Assembly: GCF_014334095.1 (NCBI RefSeq)
Contig: NZ_CP060495.1
Coordinates: 2,131,001-2,195,000 of the forward strand
DNA length: 64,000 nucleotides
Reading direction: 5' to 3'
Source: Novosphingopyxis iocasae
Lineage (GTDB): Bacteria > Pseudomonadota > Alphaproteobacteria > Sphingomonadales > Sphingomonadaceae
A program made the translations under genes and the position numbers. Shown here piece by piece: positions 40,436-50,102 of this stretch (positions are counted from its first letter, which is position 1; each line of letters starts with the position of its first letter). Below the pieces are notes generated by a model, which was given only the letters and a program-made list of their open reading frames with translations, was not told the origin of the DNA and searched no databases.

Positions 40436-41509
40436 TCAGCCCCGCTGTCCCTTGCGCCATTTGATCCACAGATGGCGCGCCAGCATTTTGGGCGGCATGC
40501 GCAGCCAGTGGCCGCGAATATAGAAAAAGAAGCGCAGCGCCCGGTTCGTCTGGCGGCCCCAACCATCGCGGGCCATCATGCGTTTTTCGAACCATTTGTC
40601 GCTGGCAAGCGTGCGGCCACGCAATTTCTCGTCCACCGGTGTATCATAGATCCGTTCGGCAAGTCGCAGGGCGCGGCGGACATAGGGCAGGATCTCATGC
40701 CGCCGCGCCCGCACCGCCAGGGCGTCCCAGAAATTGGCGGAGCCTGCGAACTCGCGCAGCATCCGGTCGATATCCCAGAGGTTGCGAAGGCCCCCGTCCA
40801 TCTCTCCATCCGCCAGTAGGTGCGCGATCGAATGGCACACCATGTCTGCGGGCGAGAGGATGTGGAGCCCGTGCCAGCTGGAAAATTTGGCAAGACGCAC
40901 GCCTTTCGCCTTCTCATCCGGCTGCAACGCGATGGCCGATCCGATCATCGCCTTGGCATCGGGCGTGGGCCGCGCTGTCTTGGGAAGGATGGTGTGATGA
41001 ACGTCGATCATCCGATCCCGATCGCGGTGGATCAGCGGGGGCAGCTCGTGCATCCAGCGGCGATAATAGGCATCGTCATAGGCGTCTTCCTTCACCCACT
41101 CCCAGCCCGCGGCGAGCAGCGCGCGCTCCACCTCCTCCAGATCCTTTTCCGCGACCAGCAGATCGAGATCGCCGATCGATCGCCCGCGCCCTGCATCGAG
41201 ATTCGCCGCGACATAAGCCGTGCCCTTCAGCAGCACCGCCTTGCCCTCATAGCCAGCCAGAGCACGCCGAGCGCAGTCCGCTTCCCACAGCGCGGCGCGG
41301 CGTTCCTGCGCGGCCATGACACGCGCATCGGACAGCACCACCGCGACCTCTTCGGGCACGCTGCGCCCGTCCAGCCGATCGGCGAGCGCACCGATCAGGC
41401 GTTCGGCGCGCGCCGTCGCGATCAGCTCGTTCCACTGGCGTGCGCCGAACTGACCGGCAATGCGCGGATCGACCAGACAGGCGGTGAGGCGGCGGGCGGC
41501 GGCGGTCAT
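40436..41509 (-). CDS. Nucleotidyltransferase-fold protein of the HPr-rel-A cassette
   Basis: A 357-residue protein. Residues 93-118 carry LLKGTAYVAANLDAGRGRSI then GDLDLLV, with Asp114 and Asp116 as the metal-binding pair of the nucleotidyltransferase fold (PF14907 type). The C-terminal half is helical (SPADMVCHSIAHLLADGEMD), followed by a basic tail. Its ATG overlaps the stop of the HprK-like gene (ATGA). Homologues occur beside kinase and PqqD genes and in lasso-peptide clusters, where they are thought to modify peptides; the substrate here is unknown. Confidence 0.9.
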   Translation of the reverse strand: MTAAARRLTACLVDPRIAGQFGARQWNELIATARAERLIGALADRLDGRSVPEEVAVVLSDARVMAAQERRAALWEADCARRALAGYEGKAVLLKGTAYVAANLDAGRGRSIGDLDLLVAEKDLEEVERALLAAGWEWVKEDAYDDAYYRRWMHELPPLIHRDRDRMIDVHHTILPKTARPTPDAKAMIGSAIALQPDEKAKGVRLAKFSSWHGLHILSPADMVCHSIAHLLADGEMDGGLRNLWDIDRMLREFAGSANFWDALAVRARRHEILPYVRRALRLAERIYDTPVDEKLRGRTLASDKWFEKRMMARDGWGRQTNRALRFFFYIRGHWLRMPPKMLARHLWIKWRKGQRG

Positions 41510-42360
41510 GCCAGCGTCTCCCACAATTCCTCGATCAGCTCGGCCCCCTCCTCGCCCCGGCCGTAGTCGATCGCGCGCGCGGGAACGGTCTCGCACAGGC
41601 GCGTAAGCGCGGCGAAGCCCGCCTCGCCCAGCGCCACGTAATTGGTGGATGCCTGCGTCAGCCGCATGAACAGTTCGCCCGGCGGCACCGTGCGCACCGC
41701 GCGGCGCTCTCCGAAGCGGGGAAAGAGGATCAGCTTCGGCAAGGCTGGTTCGGCCATCCGCTCGATCGCATCGACGGGCGGGACGAGATGGCGGATGTCG
41801 CCCTTGGGCGTGCCGCGCAGCCGCGGGCCGAGGCGCCTATGCCCGACGCGCTGCTCCAGCGCCTCGATGCCGCTGTTCTTCAGGCTCACCAGACGGGGAA
41901 AGGGATGGATCGCGCCATCTTCCAGCCCCAGCAGCGCAAACTCGTCGCTCATGAAGCGCCAGCCCGTCTCGCCCAGAAGCGCGGCCATGGTCGATTTGCC
42001 CGAACCCGACAGGCCCGTCATCACGATCGCGCGTCCGTCCTTTTCGGCGGCACCCGCATGCAGCAGCAAATGCCGCCGCCAGCCGAGCGCCATCTGCAGG
42101 TTCATGCCCATCTCTGCCGCCAGCAGCCCCTGTGCCAGCGGCAAGGGCGCGGCGTCCGGCAGCATGAAATCGCCCGCGATCATGGCCGAGGGGCGCAGAT
42201 ATTTCCGCCAGGGCTTCGCCGGATCGAGCCGGACCGTGAAATCGACATGGCGGGGCTTGGGATAGGCCGCGTAGATCCCCTCCAGCTGCTCGATCGGCGC
42301 GCGCCAGGCCGAACCGATGCGAAATGCGGCAGGCCCTACCTTGAGGCGCAGCTCATGCAT
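41506..42360 (-). CDS. HprK-related kinase A
   Basis: A 284-residue protein with the HPr-kinase P-loop GLSGSGKST (residues 116-124) followed by MSDEFALLGLEDG, the region of the catalytic Asp in HPr kinases. It lacks the N-terminal HPr-kinase regulatory domain. It fits the HprK-related kinase A family (HPr-rel-A system), whose substrate is not established. Related kinases in lasso-peptide clusters phosphorylate the peptide C-terminus. It overlaps the PqqD-like gene by 8 bp and the nucleotidyltransferase gene by 4 bp. Confidence 0.92.
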   Translation of the reverse strand: MHELRLKVGPAAFRIGSAWRAPIEQLEGIYAAYPKPRHVDFTVRLDPAKPWRKYLRPSAMIAGDFMLPDAAPLPLAQGLLAAEMGMNLQMALGWRRHLLLHAGAAEKDGRAIVMTGLSGSGKSTMAALLGETGWRFMSDEFALLGLEDGAIHPFPRLVSLKNSGIEALEQRVGHRRLGPRLRGTPKGDIRHLVPPVDAIERMAEPALPKLILFPRFGERRAVRTVPPGELFMRLTQASTNYVALGEAGFAALTRLCETVPARAIDYGRGEEGAELIEELWETLA

Positions 42361-42643
42361 GGGCTTGCTTCCGTTCGATAAGGCCGAGCGCGGCCAACTC
42401 GGTCAACCGCGCCCCGATCAGCGCAGCCGCGTCCCCTTCCAGATCGAACCGCTCGCCCAGCCGCTCCGCCAGGTCGGCAGCGCTTGCCGGCGCATCGCCC
42501 ATCGCCTCCATGATTTCCGGCACCGGCTCCACCACGATATGCGTGATGCCCGAGCGGCGATCATAAACGAGCGTCAGCGCCTCGAGCGGATGCCAGACGA
42601 GATCGGCGGCGGCGGCGCGGATGTAGAGCGGTTCATCGTCCAT
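42353..42643 (-). CDS. PqqD-like protein of the HPr-rel-A cassette
   Basis: A 96-residue winged-helix protein of the PqqD fold: LYIRAAAADLVWHPLEALTL, VYDRRSGITHIVVEPVPEIM, then LAERLGERFDLEGDAAALIG and LTELAALGLIERKQ. In pathways such as PQQ and lasso peptides, PqqD-type domains bind the leader peptide and present it to the modifying enzymes. No peptide precursor was found next to it, so the partner is open; a secreted protein gene directly upstream is a candidate. Confidence 0.9.
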   Translation of the reverse strand: MDDEPLYIRAAAADLVWHPLEALTLVYDRRSGITHIVVEPVPEIMEAMGDAPASAADLAERLGERFDLEGDAAALIGARLTELAALGLIERKQAHA

Positions 42644-42712
42644 GCGGCTCCCCTTGTCCGCAGGGAAAGCCCGCTACGCAAGAGCGAATGCAGTGGGAGC
42701 GAAAGCCCGCGG

Positions 42713-43132
42713 CTAGCGCGGCATCTGGAGCGAGGCATAGCAGGTGAACCCGCTCTGCCCCGCCTGCAACCGGCGGATATAGTTCAGATAGGCCTCGTTC
42801 TGCTCATAACTCGCGCCGGGAAGCGGACGGCCTTTCAGCGCGTTCTTCACTTCCTCTCCGGTGAAATTGCGGCCCGGAGGGGCAAAGGAGCCGGGCGTAT
42901 CGGGCGGCACCAGGCTGCCATCGGCGGCGATATACTGGCCGGTCTGGCTGCGATCGGGCACCGGAATCTCGCAATTGAGCACCGATCCCGCGGTCTGGGC
43001 GATGGCCGGCTTGATGCTGACGACGGTGGATGCGGCAAAAGCGCCGAGCATCAGCGCGCGGCGGCGATCGACCACGCCGCGCGGTGCGTTGCCGCCTTCG
43101 GTTTGCTCGCCGCCTTCGTCCGCCACGTCCAT
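42713..43132 (-). CDS. Secreted protein beside the HPr-rel-A cassette, Tat-like signal
   Basis: A 139-residue protein. The N-terminus is a long charged leader (EGGNAPRGVVDRRRALMLG) with RRR before a hydrophobic helix and a cleavage site in AIAQ, compatible with a Tat or Sec signal. The mature part reads SVLNCEIPVPDRSQTGQYIA, then PGSFAPPGRNFTGEEVKNAL, and ends with GQSGFTCYASLQMPR; two Cys residues could form a disulfide. It is first in the cassette, 69 bp before the PqqD-like gene. It could be the modified substrate or an unrelated exported protein. Confidence 0.75.
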   Translation of the reverse strand: MDVADEGGEQTEGGNAPRGVVDRRRALMLGAFAASTVVSIKPAIAQTAGSVLNCEIPVPDRSQTGQYIAADGSLVPPDTPGSFAPPGRNFTGEEVKNALKGRPLPGASYEQNEAYLNYIRRLQAGQSGFTCYASLQMPR

Positions 43133-43286
43133 TCTCCCTCATTCGAGACGGCCGACATAGCCGCGCGCGCCTGCGAAAGCGATAGCGCGGGCGGCGGGGC
43201 CGGGTTGCCGTCCGATCGCGGGACAGGATGCCAGCGAAAACTTGCCAATATATTGCAGCGCCCTGCTTTGCTATGGGACGGCCGCG

Positions 43287-44573
43287 ATGACCCGTTTTTC
43301 GATCCTCCGTCTGTTGCTCGCCGCGCTGCTGTTCATCGCGGGCGCGATCATCGCAGGTTACAGCAGCGTGCCGGCAGAGCGGGCGTTCATTATGGCGGTA
43401 ACCGGCATGATCGCGATTTTCGTGGCAGCGGATCAGGGCGGCGGGCGTGCCCGCGCCCGCCCGGCGCGCAACACAGCGCCATCGCCCGGCCGGATCACCC
43501 ATCATCCCGATTTTCAGGGCTTCATCGACGCCTCGACCGACCCGGTGATGGTGGTGGAGGCGGCGCGCGTCACCAACGCCAACCGGGCCGCGCGGCGGCT
43601 GTTCGGCGAGAATGTGGTGGGCGAGAATGTCCGCACCGCCGTGCGCCATGCAGGCGCTGCCGAACGGCTTGCCGATGAAGATGCGAAGCATGAGGGGCGA
43701 CCGCTGCGGCTGACCGGGATCGGCCTGCGCGATCAGGCATGGGACATGCACATCCAGCGCATCAGTTCCGGCCAGAAGCTGGTGCGGCTGACCGATCGAA
43801 CGTCGAGCCAGGCCGCGGAAAAGATGCGCGTCGACTTCGTCGCCAATGCCAGCCACGAACTGATGACGCCGCTCTCTTCGGTCAAAGGTTTCATCGAGAC
43901 GCTCAGCGAGCCCGATGCGGGCGAATACGCGCCCACGCGCACGCGTTTCCTGGGCATCATGGCCGCCGAGACGGAGCGGATGCAGGCGCTGGTGCGCGAT
44001 CTGATGTCGCTGAGCCGGATCGAGGCGGAGAAATATCAGCCGGTTGAGACCACGGTCGATCTCAGCGATATCGCGCGCAGCGTAGCGGGCGAGCTGGCCG
44101 CCGGATCGAACCCGCGCGGTGGGGACATCGTGCTGCACGGCACCGATGAGCCGCGCATGGTGATGGGTGACACTTCGCAGTTGCGCCAGCTGCTCTACAA
44201 CATCCTGTCCAACGCCATGAAATATGGCCGCAAGGACACGCCGATCACGCTGTCGATCGGCCTGACGCGCTCCGGCTCGATGGCGCGGCTGCGGGTCGCC
44301 GACGAAGGCGAGGGGATCGCGCCCGAACATATTCCGCGGCTGACCGAGCGTTTCTACCGTGTCGATTCGGGCCGCAGCCGGCAACTGGGCGGCACCGGCC
44401 TTGGCCTGTCGCTCGTCAAACATATCGTGGACCGCCATCGCGGCCATCTGGAAATTTCCAGCGAGCCGGGACGCGGCACGACCATCAACGTCATGCTGCA
44501 AATCGCGCGGTTGGCGGACGATCCGCCCTCTTCCCCGCCCCTTTTATCGGGCGACACATCGGGCATGCTGTAA
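43287..44573 (+). CDS. phoR: Phosphate-regulon sensor histidine kinase PhoR
   Basis: A 428-residue membrane kinase. Two short hydrophobic N-terminal segments (LLLAALLFIAGAIIAG and AFIMAVTGMIAIFVA) are followed by a PAS-like domain. The phosphoacceptor His190 lies in ASHELMTPLSSVKGF (with Met where Arg is usual in SHELRTPL). The ATPase has LSNAMKYG, VADEGEGI and LGGTGLGLSLVKHIV. It directly precedes the pst-phoU-phoB operon in the same direction, which fixes its identity. Confidence 0.94.
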   Translation: MTRFSILRLLLAALLFIAGAIIAGYSSVPAERAFIMAVTGMIAIFVAADQGGGRARARPARNTAPSPGRITHHPDFQGFIDASTDPVMVVEAARVTNANRAARRLFGENVVGENVRTAVRHAGAAERLADEDAKHEGRPLRLTGIGLRDQAWDMHIQRISSGQKLVRLTDRTSSQAAEKMRVDFVANASHELMTPLSSVKGFIETLSEPDAGEYAPTRTRFLGIMAAETERMQALVRDLMSLSRIEAEKYQPVETTVDLSDIARSVAGELAAGSNPRGGDIVLHGTDEPRMVMGDTSQLRQLLYNILSNAMKYGRKDTPITLSIGLTRSGSMARLRVADEGEGIAPEHIPRLTERFYRVDSGRSRQLGGTGLGLSLVKHIVDRHRGHLEISSEPGRGTTINVMLQIARLADDPPSSPPLLSGDTSGML

Positions 44574-44600
44574 AATCGATCGACCCAAACCGTAACATCA

Positions 44601-44618
44601 CTGTCATATGACAGTCAC
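44601..44618 (+). promoter_or_regulatory. Pho box upstream of pstS
   Basis: CTGTCATATGACAGTCAC resembles the PhoB consensus of two CTGTCAT-type repeats 11 bp apart. It lies 108 bp before the pstS start, just after phoR. Confidence 0.75.
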
Positions 44619-44725
44619 CCGGAAGCCACCTGCCGCCCCTAAAGGGCGCTCATACCGGGTTCCCGCCGCGCGATGGCTGCTTTGGCCCGCCCACTCATAA
44701 ATACCGATTTTCCAAGGGGTTGAAT

Positions 44726-45775
44726 ATGTTGAAGAGATTCGCTGGCCTTCTGGCCGGAGTCGCGCTGCTTGCCGGTTGCCAGGATCAGGCGAGCTCGTCG
44801 GGTGGCGGCACGCGTGATCACATCGCGATTGTCGGCTCCTCGACGGTCTTCCCCTTCGCCAAGGCCGTGTCGGAGCGTTACGCATCGGGCGGCGCCGGGC
44901 GCACCGCGCCCGTGCTCGAATCGACCGGTACCGGCGGCGGTATCGAGCAGTTCTGCGCCGGCGTTGGCCCGAACACTCCGGACATCGCCAACGCATCGCG
45001 CCGCATGAAGCCGAGCGAGTTCGAGACCTGCCAGAAGAACGGCGTGACCGACATCGCCGAAGTCAAGATCGGCATCGACGGCATCGCCATGGCGCAGTCC
45101 GTCAACGGCCCCAAGATTCAGCTGACCGAAGAGCAGATCTACAAGGCGCTGGCCGCCAAGCCGTTCGGCATGGAACAGACCGCCAAGAGCTGGGCCGATG
45201 TCGATCCCTCGCTCCCCAACATTCCGATTGCCGTCTACGGCCCGCCCAGCACGTCCGGCACGCGCGACGCGTTCGAAGAGCTGATCATGGAGAAGGGCTG
45301 CGACAGCAACGCCGAGATGAAGGCGCTGAAGGACAGCAACAAGGATCAGCACAAGGCGATCTGCACCGACATCCGCACCGACGGCGCGTATAAGGAGCAG
45401 GGCGAGAACGATAATCTGATCGTCCAGAAACTGGTCAGCAATCCGGACATGATGGGCATCTTCGGCTACAGCTACATGGCCGAAAATGCCGACAAGGTGC
45501 GCGGTATCCCGATTCAGGGCGTCACGCCGACCTATGAGACGATCGCGGACGGCCAGTATCCGGGCGCGCGGCCGCTCTTCATCTATGTGAAGAAGGCGCA
45601 TATCGGGAAGATTCCGGGCCTGCAGGAGTTCGTGAAGGAATTCGTCTCCGCCGGCGGCGCCAACGGCTATCTCTCCAAGCTGGGCCTGATCTCGCTGCCC
45701 GACAGCGAGCGCGCGGCATCGGCGGGCGAAGCCGGTACGATGAAGTCGATCGACGCCGCCAGCCTGGCGGGCTGA
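44726..45775 (+). CDS. pstS: Phosphate ABC transporter substrate-binding lipoprotein PstS
   Basis: A 349-residue binding protein. The ATG at 44726 follows AAGGGG; MLKRFAGLLAGVALLAGC ends in a lipobox. The phosphate-contacting region is IAIVGSSTVFPFAKAVSERY with ESTGTGGGIEQFC, and GPPSTSGTRDAFEELIME provides the second contact segment. It is a full-length, lipid-anchored PstS, normal in alphaproteobacteria. A strong hairpin separates it from pstC. Confidence 0.96.
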   Translation: MLKRFAGLLAGVALLAGCQDQASSSGGGTRDHIAIVGSSTVFPFAKAVSERYASGGAGRTAPVLESTGTGGGIEQFCAGVGPNTPDIANASRRMKPSEFETCQKNGVTDIAEVKIGIDGIAMAQSVNGPKIQLTEEQIYKALAAKPFGMEQTAKSWADVDPSLPNIPIAVYGPPSTSGTRDAFEELIMEKGCDSNAEMKALKDSNKDQHKAICTDIRTDGAYKEQGENDNLIVQKLVSNPDMMGIFGYSYMAENADKVRGIPIQGVTPTYETIADGQYPGARPLFIYVKKAHIGKIPGLQEFVKEFVSAGGANGYLSKLGLISLPDSERAASAGEAGTMKSIDAASLAG

Positions 45776-45784
45776 TCCGCAGCA

Positions 45785-45838
45785 GCAACGATCCGGCGCG
45801 GCGGCGGGAGCGATTGGCCCGCCCGCCGCGCCGGTTGC
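45785..45838 (+). promoter_or_regulatory. pstS-pstC intercistronic hairpin
   Basis: CCGGCGCGGCGGCGGG (45793-45808) pairs with the complementary run ending CGCCGCGCCGG (45818-45834) around AGCGATTGG, with outer GCAAC/GTTGC pairs. There is one bulge and no U tract. Such hairpins can protect the pstS message and lower pstCAB expression relative to pstS. Confidence 0.7.
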
Positions 45839-45869
45839 TTCCACGAAGCCGAGCGGGCAAGGGGTTGAG

Positions 45870-47249
45870 ATGATGGCTGGGGCGGGGCTGCTTTTTCTGG
45901 TTCTGGGGCTGGGCCTGATCGCCTGGATTACCGGACGTGCGCGCGCGGCGGCCTTCGTCCATGGCGACCGCACGAATCTCAATAGCCTGCCGAGCTATCA
46001 CGGCTGGTACGTCGCGCTGTTCGCGATCGTTCCGCCGCTGCTGTTCCTGGCGGTATGGACCGCGATCGTCCCGGCCCTGCAAACCGATATGGTGCTGTCC
46101 GCTCCCGAGGCGGCTTCGCTGCCGATGGACGGCTTCACCCGCGCCTCGATCCTGTCCGAAGCGCGCGCCATTGCCGAAGGCACACAGACCACGGCCTTCC
46201 AGCCGATGGCGAACAAGTTCGTGCCGCTCTACGAGGCGGCGATCGCGCATTACAACTGGATCGCGGTGGCGGCGACGCTGCTGCTGCTGTTCGCGGGCGG
46301 CGCCTATGCCTTCACCCGCCTGAAGCCCGATTTCCGCGCCCGTACCAAGGTGGAGCGCGTGGTGATGGCGGGCTTGCTCGTCGCATCGCTGATCGCGATC
46401 ATCACCACCATCGGCATCGTCGCCTCGCTGATCTTCGAGACGGTGCGTTTTTTCTCGGTGGTTTCGCCGATCGAATTCCTGTTCGGCGCGAACTGGAACC
46501 CGCAATCGACCGTCACGCCCGGCGGAGACAATGGCTTCGGCGCCATCCCGCTGTTCTGGGGCACGGTGTTCATCGGCGCGATCATCGCCATGATCGTCGC
46601 AATCCCGCTCGGCCTGATGAGCGCGGTCTACCTGACCCAATATGCCCGCCCCGGCTTCCGCAAATGGATGAAGCCCATCCTGGAAATTCTCGCGGGCGTG
46701 CCGACCGTGGTCTACGGCTATTTCGCGGCGCTGACCGTGGCCCCGGCGCTGCGCGATTTCGCGGCCATGCTGAACATTCCGGGCGCATCGTCCGAAAGCG
46801 CGCTGGCCGCGGGCGTGGTGATGGGCGTGATGATCATTCCCTTCGTCTCCTCGATGGCGGATGACAGCATTGCCGCCGTGCCCAATTCGATGCGCGACGG
46901 GTCGCTCGCCATGGGCTCCACCAAATCGGAGACGATCAAGAAGGTGCTGGTCCCTGCCGCATTGCCCGGCGTGGTCGGCGGCGTACTGCTGGCCGTCAGC
47001 CGTGCGATCGGCGAGACGATGATTGTGGTGATGGCCGCCGGGCTTACCGCCAACATGACCGCCAACCCATTTGCCAGCGTGACCACGGTAACCGTGCAGA
47101 TCGTGCAGCTGCTTACCGGCGATCAGGAATTCGACAGCCCCAAGACGCTCGCCGCGTTCGCGCTGGGCCTTGTCCTTTTCATCGTGACGCTGCTGCTCAA
47201 CCTCGTCGCGCTGCGTGTCGTGAAGCGCTACCGGGAGGCCTATGAATGA
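45870..47249 (+). CDS. pstC: Phosphate ABC transporter permease PstC
   Basis: A 459-residue inner-membrane permease; ATGs at 45870 and 45873 are adjacent. The N-terminal third is an extra membrane and periplasmic extension (LLFLVLGLGLIAWITG, then YNWIAVAATLLLLFAGG) typical of long alphaproteobacterial PstC. The ABC-permease core shows PIEFLFGANWNPQ and the EAA-type loop AAGVVMGVMIIPFVSSMADD followed by ALPGVVGGVLLAVSRAIGET. Its stop overlaps the pstA start (ATGA). Confidence 0.95.
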   Translation: MMAGAGLLFLVLGLGLIAWITGRARAAAFVHGDRTNLNSLPSYHGWYVALFAIVPPLLFLAVWTAIVPALQTDMVLSAPEAASLPMDGFTRASILSEARAIAEGTQTTAFQPMANKFVPLYEAAIAHYNWIAVAATLLLLFAGGAYAFTRLKPDFRARTKVERVVMAGLLVASLIAIITTIGIVASLIFETVRFFSVVSPIEFLFGANWNPQSTVTPGGDNGFGAIPLFWGTVFIGAIIAMIVAIPLGLMSAVYLTQYARPGFRKWMKPILEILAGVPTVVYGYFAALTVAPALRDFAAMLNIPGASSESALAAGVVMGVMIIPFVSSMADDSIAAVPNSMRDGSLAMGSTKSETIKKVLVPAALPGVVGGVLLAVSRAIGETMIVVMAAGLTANMTANPFASVTTVTVQIVQLLTGDQEFDSPKTLAAFALGLVLFIVTLLLNLVALRVVKRYREAYE

Positions 47250-48520
47250 CTGACGCTCCCGCCCCCGCCAGACGCACTACGCCGACCGACTGGTCGAGCG
47301 ATGCCATGCAAAGGCGCATCGCCAAGCGTTACGCCGCAGAGCGCCGCTTCAAATATCTCGGCCTTGCTGCCGTGATATTGTCCGCCGCGTTCCTCGCCTT
47401 TCTGCTCTACGTCATGGTCGGTAACGGCCTGGGCGGTTTCCAGCAGACCGAGGCGGAGCTCACCATCGATTTTCCGGCGTTGACCGGCGGCACCAGCGCC
47501 GCAGCGATCTCCGGTGAGAATGCCGAGACCGTAGTCGGATCGCTCGATCTGCCCGGCGTCGTCGGCGTGGCGATGGAAAGCCAATATGGCGATGCCGGCA
47601 ACCAGATCTTCTCAAGCGGTGCCTGGCAGGTGGTGCAGCAGAAGCTGCTTGCCGATCCGCAGCTGATCGAGAGCGAGCAGACGCTGTGGCTTCCCACCAG
47701 CTCGGAAATCGACATTGCGGCCAAGGAAGATGGCCCGCCTGCGGCCGAGCGCCTGCTCGCCATGCTGCAGCAGAAGGACGCCGTGCAGACCAGCTTCAAC
47801 ACCACCTTCCTGACCGGATCGGACGCGACGGACCCCGCGCAGGCGGGCATCTGGGCCGCGTTCAAGGGATCGCTGATGACGATGTTCATCACCATCATCC
47901 TGGCCTTTCCGGTGGGCGTGCTGGCCGCGCTCTACCTGGAGGAATATGCGCCCAAGAACCGCTGGACGGACCTGATCGAAGTCTCGATCAACAATCTGGC
48001 GGCGGTGCCCTCGATCATCTTCGGCCTGCTCGGCCTCGTCGTATTCCTGAACTGGTTTTCCATGCCGCGCTCCGCCGCGATCGTGGGCGGCCTTACTCTG
48101 GCGCTGATGACCATGCCGATCATCGTCATCGCCGGACGCAACGCCATCAAGTCCGTGCCCCCCTCGATCCGCGAGGCGGCGCTGGGCATCGGGGCGTCGC
48201 CCGTACAGGTGGTGTTTCACCATGTTCTGCCGCTGGCGCTGCCCGGTATCCTGACCGGCACGATCATCGGCATGGCCCGCGCGCTGGGCGAAACCGCGCC
48301 GCTGCTCCTCATCGGCATGCGCGCGTTCATTCCGACCCCCCCGGACGGCTTCACCGATCCTGCCACCGTGCTGCCGGTTCAGATCTATCTCTGGTCGGAC
48401 GAGATCAACCGCGGCTTCGTCGAGAAGACCAGCGCGGCCATCATCGTCCTGCTCGCCTTCCTCCTGTCCATGAACGCGCTGGCCATCTATCTGCGCAACA
48501 AGTTCGAAACCCGCTGGTGA
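47246..48520 (+). CDS. pstA: Phosphate ABC transporter permease PstA
   Basis: A 424-residue permease. The N-terminal ~190 residues form a DUF3333-like extension: [20 protein letters not shown], one helix and a periplasmic region. The ABC permease domain follows, with [20 protein letters not shown] and the EAA loop [20 protein letters not shown] then [20 protein letters not shown]. It is coupled to pstC by a 4-bp overlap. Confidence 0.95.
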   Translation: MTDAPAPARRTTPTDWSSDAMQRRIAKRYAAERRFKYLGLAAVILSAAFLAFLLYVMVGNGLGGFQQTEAELTIDFPALTGGTSAAAISGENAETVVGSLDLPGVVGVAMESQYGDAGNQIFSSGAWQVVQQKLLADPQLIESEQTLWLPTSSEIDIAAKEDGPPAAERLLAMLQQKDAVQTSFNTTFLTGSDATDPAQAGIWAAFKGSLMTMFITIILAFPVGVLAALYLEEYAPKNRWTDLIEVSINNLAAVPSIIFGLLGLVVFLNWFSMPRSAAIVGGLTLALMTMPIIVIAGRNAIKSVPPSIREAALGIGASPVQVVFHHVLPLALPGILTGTIIGMARALGETAPLLLIGMRAFIPTPPDGFTDPATVLPVQIYLWSDEINRGFVEKTSAAIIVLLAFLLSMNALAIYLRNKFETRW

Positions 48521-48527
48521 CCCGATC

Positions 48528-49385
48528 ATGACCGACGACAACCGCCGCACTGAAGCCTTCGCCGAAGCCACGGACACGTCCGGTCCGGCCACGGGCGCGT
48601 CCCCATCGTCCAACGCCACCGGCCTGGCCGATCCAAAGATTCGAGCGCGCGGCGTGAACGTCTTTTACGGCGCGAAGCAGGCGATCAGCGATGTGTCGAT
48701 CGACGTCGGCATGGACAATGTCGTCGCTTTCATCGGCCCGTCGGGCTGCGGCAAATCCACCTTCCTGCGCACGCTCAACCGGATGAACGACACCATCCCG
48801 ATCGCGCGGGTGGAAGGCGACATCCGGCTGGACGGCGAAGACATCTACGCGCCCAAGATGGACGTGGTGCAGCTGCGCGCGCGCGTCGGCATGGTGTTCC
48901 AGAAGCCCAACCCCTTCCCCAAATCGATCTACGACAATGTGGCTTACGGCCCGCGTATTCATGGCCTTGCCGCGGGCAAGAGCGAGCTGGACGAGATCGT
49001 CGAGCGCTCGCTGCAGCGCGCAGGCCTGTGGAACGAGGTGAAGGACCGGCTCAGCGACAGCGGCACCGCGCTTTCCGGCGGGCAGCAGCAGCGCCTGTGC
49101 ATCGCCCGCGCCATCGCCGTCGATCCGGAGGTGATCCTGATGGATGAGCCCTGTTCCGCGCTCGATCCCATCGCCACCGCCAAGATCGAGGAGTTGATCC
49201 ACGGGCTGCGCGGCCAATATGCTATCGTGATCGTGACCCATAATATGCAGCAGGCCGCGCGCGTTTCGCAGCGCACCGCCTTCTTCCATCTGGGGTCGCT
49301 GGTGGAGTTCGGCGAAACGTCCGAAATCTTCACCAACCCGCGCGAGGAGCGCACCAAGGATTACATTACGGGCCGTTATGGATAA
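48528..49385 (+). CDS. pstB: Phosphate ABC transporter ATP-binding protein PstB
   Basis: A 285-residue ATPase. Walker A is GPSGCGKST (with FIG before it), the signature is [14 protein letters not shown], and Walker B is [13 protein letters not shown]. An N-terminal extension of about 30 residues ([18 protein letters not shown]) is less conserved. It lies 7 bp after pstA and 24 bp before phoU. Confidence 0.97.
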   Translation: MTDDNRRTEAFAEATDTSGPATGASPSSNATGLADPKIRARGVNVFYGAKQAISDVSIDVGMDNVVAFIGPSGCGKSTFLRTLNRMNDTIPIARVEGDIRLDGEDIYAPKMDVVQLRARVGMVFQKPNPFPKSIYDNVAYGPRIHGLAAGKSELDEIVERSLQRAGLWNEVKDRLSDSGTALSGGQQQRLCIARAIAVDPEVILMDEPCSALDPIATAKIEELIHGLRGQYAIVIVTHNMQQAARVSQRTAFFHLGSLVEFGETSEIFTNPREERTKDYITGRYG

Positions 49386-49409
49386 AACCGGGCCGGGAGG
49401 ACCAGAGAT

Positions 49410-50090
49410 ATGAACTTGCAAGCCGGCCACACCGTCAAGGCGTTCGACCAGGAAATGTCGGACATCCGCGGTATGATTTCCGATATGGGCGCGCGGTCCG
49501 AAGCCGCGGTCGAGGCGGCGATGAAGGCTTTGCGCGCGAACGACACCGAAAGCGCGCGCGCCGTTGTTGCAGGCGACAAGGCGATCGACGAGCTTGAGAC
49601 CGCGGTGGAGCGCCGCGTGGTCCAGACCATTGCGCTGCGCGCCCCGATGGCGGACGATCTGCGCGATCTGGTCGCCGCCCTGAAGATGAGCGGTGTGATC
49701 GAGCGGATCGGCGATTATGCCAAGAACATCGCCAAGCGCGTCGGCGCGCTGGAAGGCCACGGCTTTCTGGACGCGAACGAACAGCTGTTCCGCATGGCCG
49801 ATATCGGCACCGAGATGGTGCGTATGGCGATGGAGGCCTTTGCCAAGCGCGATGTCGACATGGCCCGCGCTGTCTGCATCCGCGATGATGAGGTGGACCA
49901 GATCCACAAGGACCTGTTCGTGGATTTCATCGCGCATGTCGCCAAGCACCCGACCGACGCGACCGAGATCGCGCATCTTCTGTCCATCTCCAAGAATCTC
50001 GAACGGATCGGCGATCACGCCACAACCTGCGCGGAGATGGTGTATTTCTCGCAGACCGGGCGCAATCTCGGCGACGAAATCGGCGGATAA
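49410..50090 (+). CDS. phoU: Phosphate uptake regulator PhoU
   Basis: A 226-residue all-helical protein with the two PhoU repeats: ALKMSGVIERIGDYAKNIAK and LSISKNLERIGDHATTCAEM, each carrying the metal-binding E/D-x-x-x-D pattern. It connects the Pst transporter to PhoR. The ribosome binding site is GGAGGACC upstream. Confidence 0.96.
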   Translation: MNLQAGHTVKAFDQEMSDIRGMISDMGARSEAAVEAAMKALRANDTESARAVVAGDKAIDELETAVERRVVQTIALRAPMADDLRDLVAALKMSGVIERIGDYAKNIAKRVGALEGHGFLDANEQLFRMADIGTEMVRMAMEAFAKRDVDMARAVCIRDDEVDQIHKDLFVDFIAHVAKHPTDATEIAHLLSISKNLERIGDHATTCAEMVYFSQTGRNLGDEIGG

Positions 50091-50102
50091 GGGACGCAAG
50101 AC

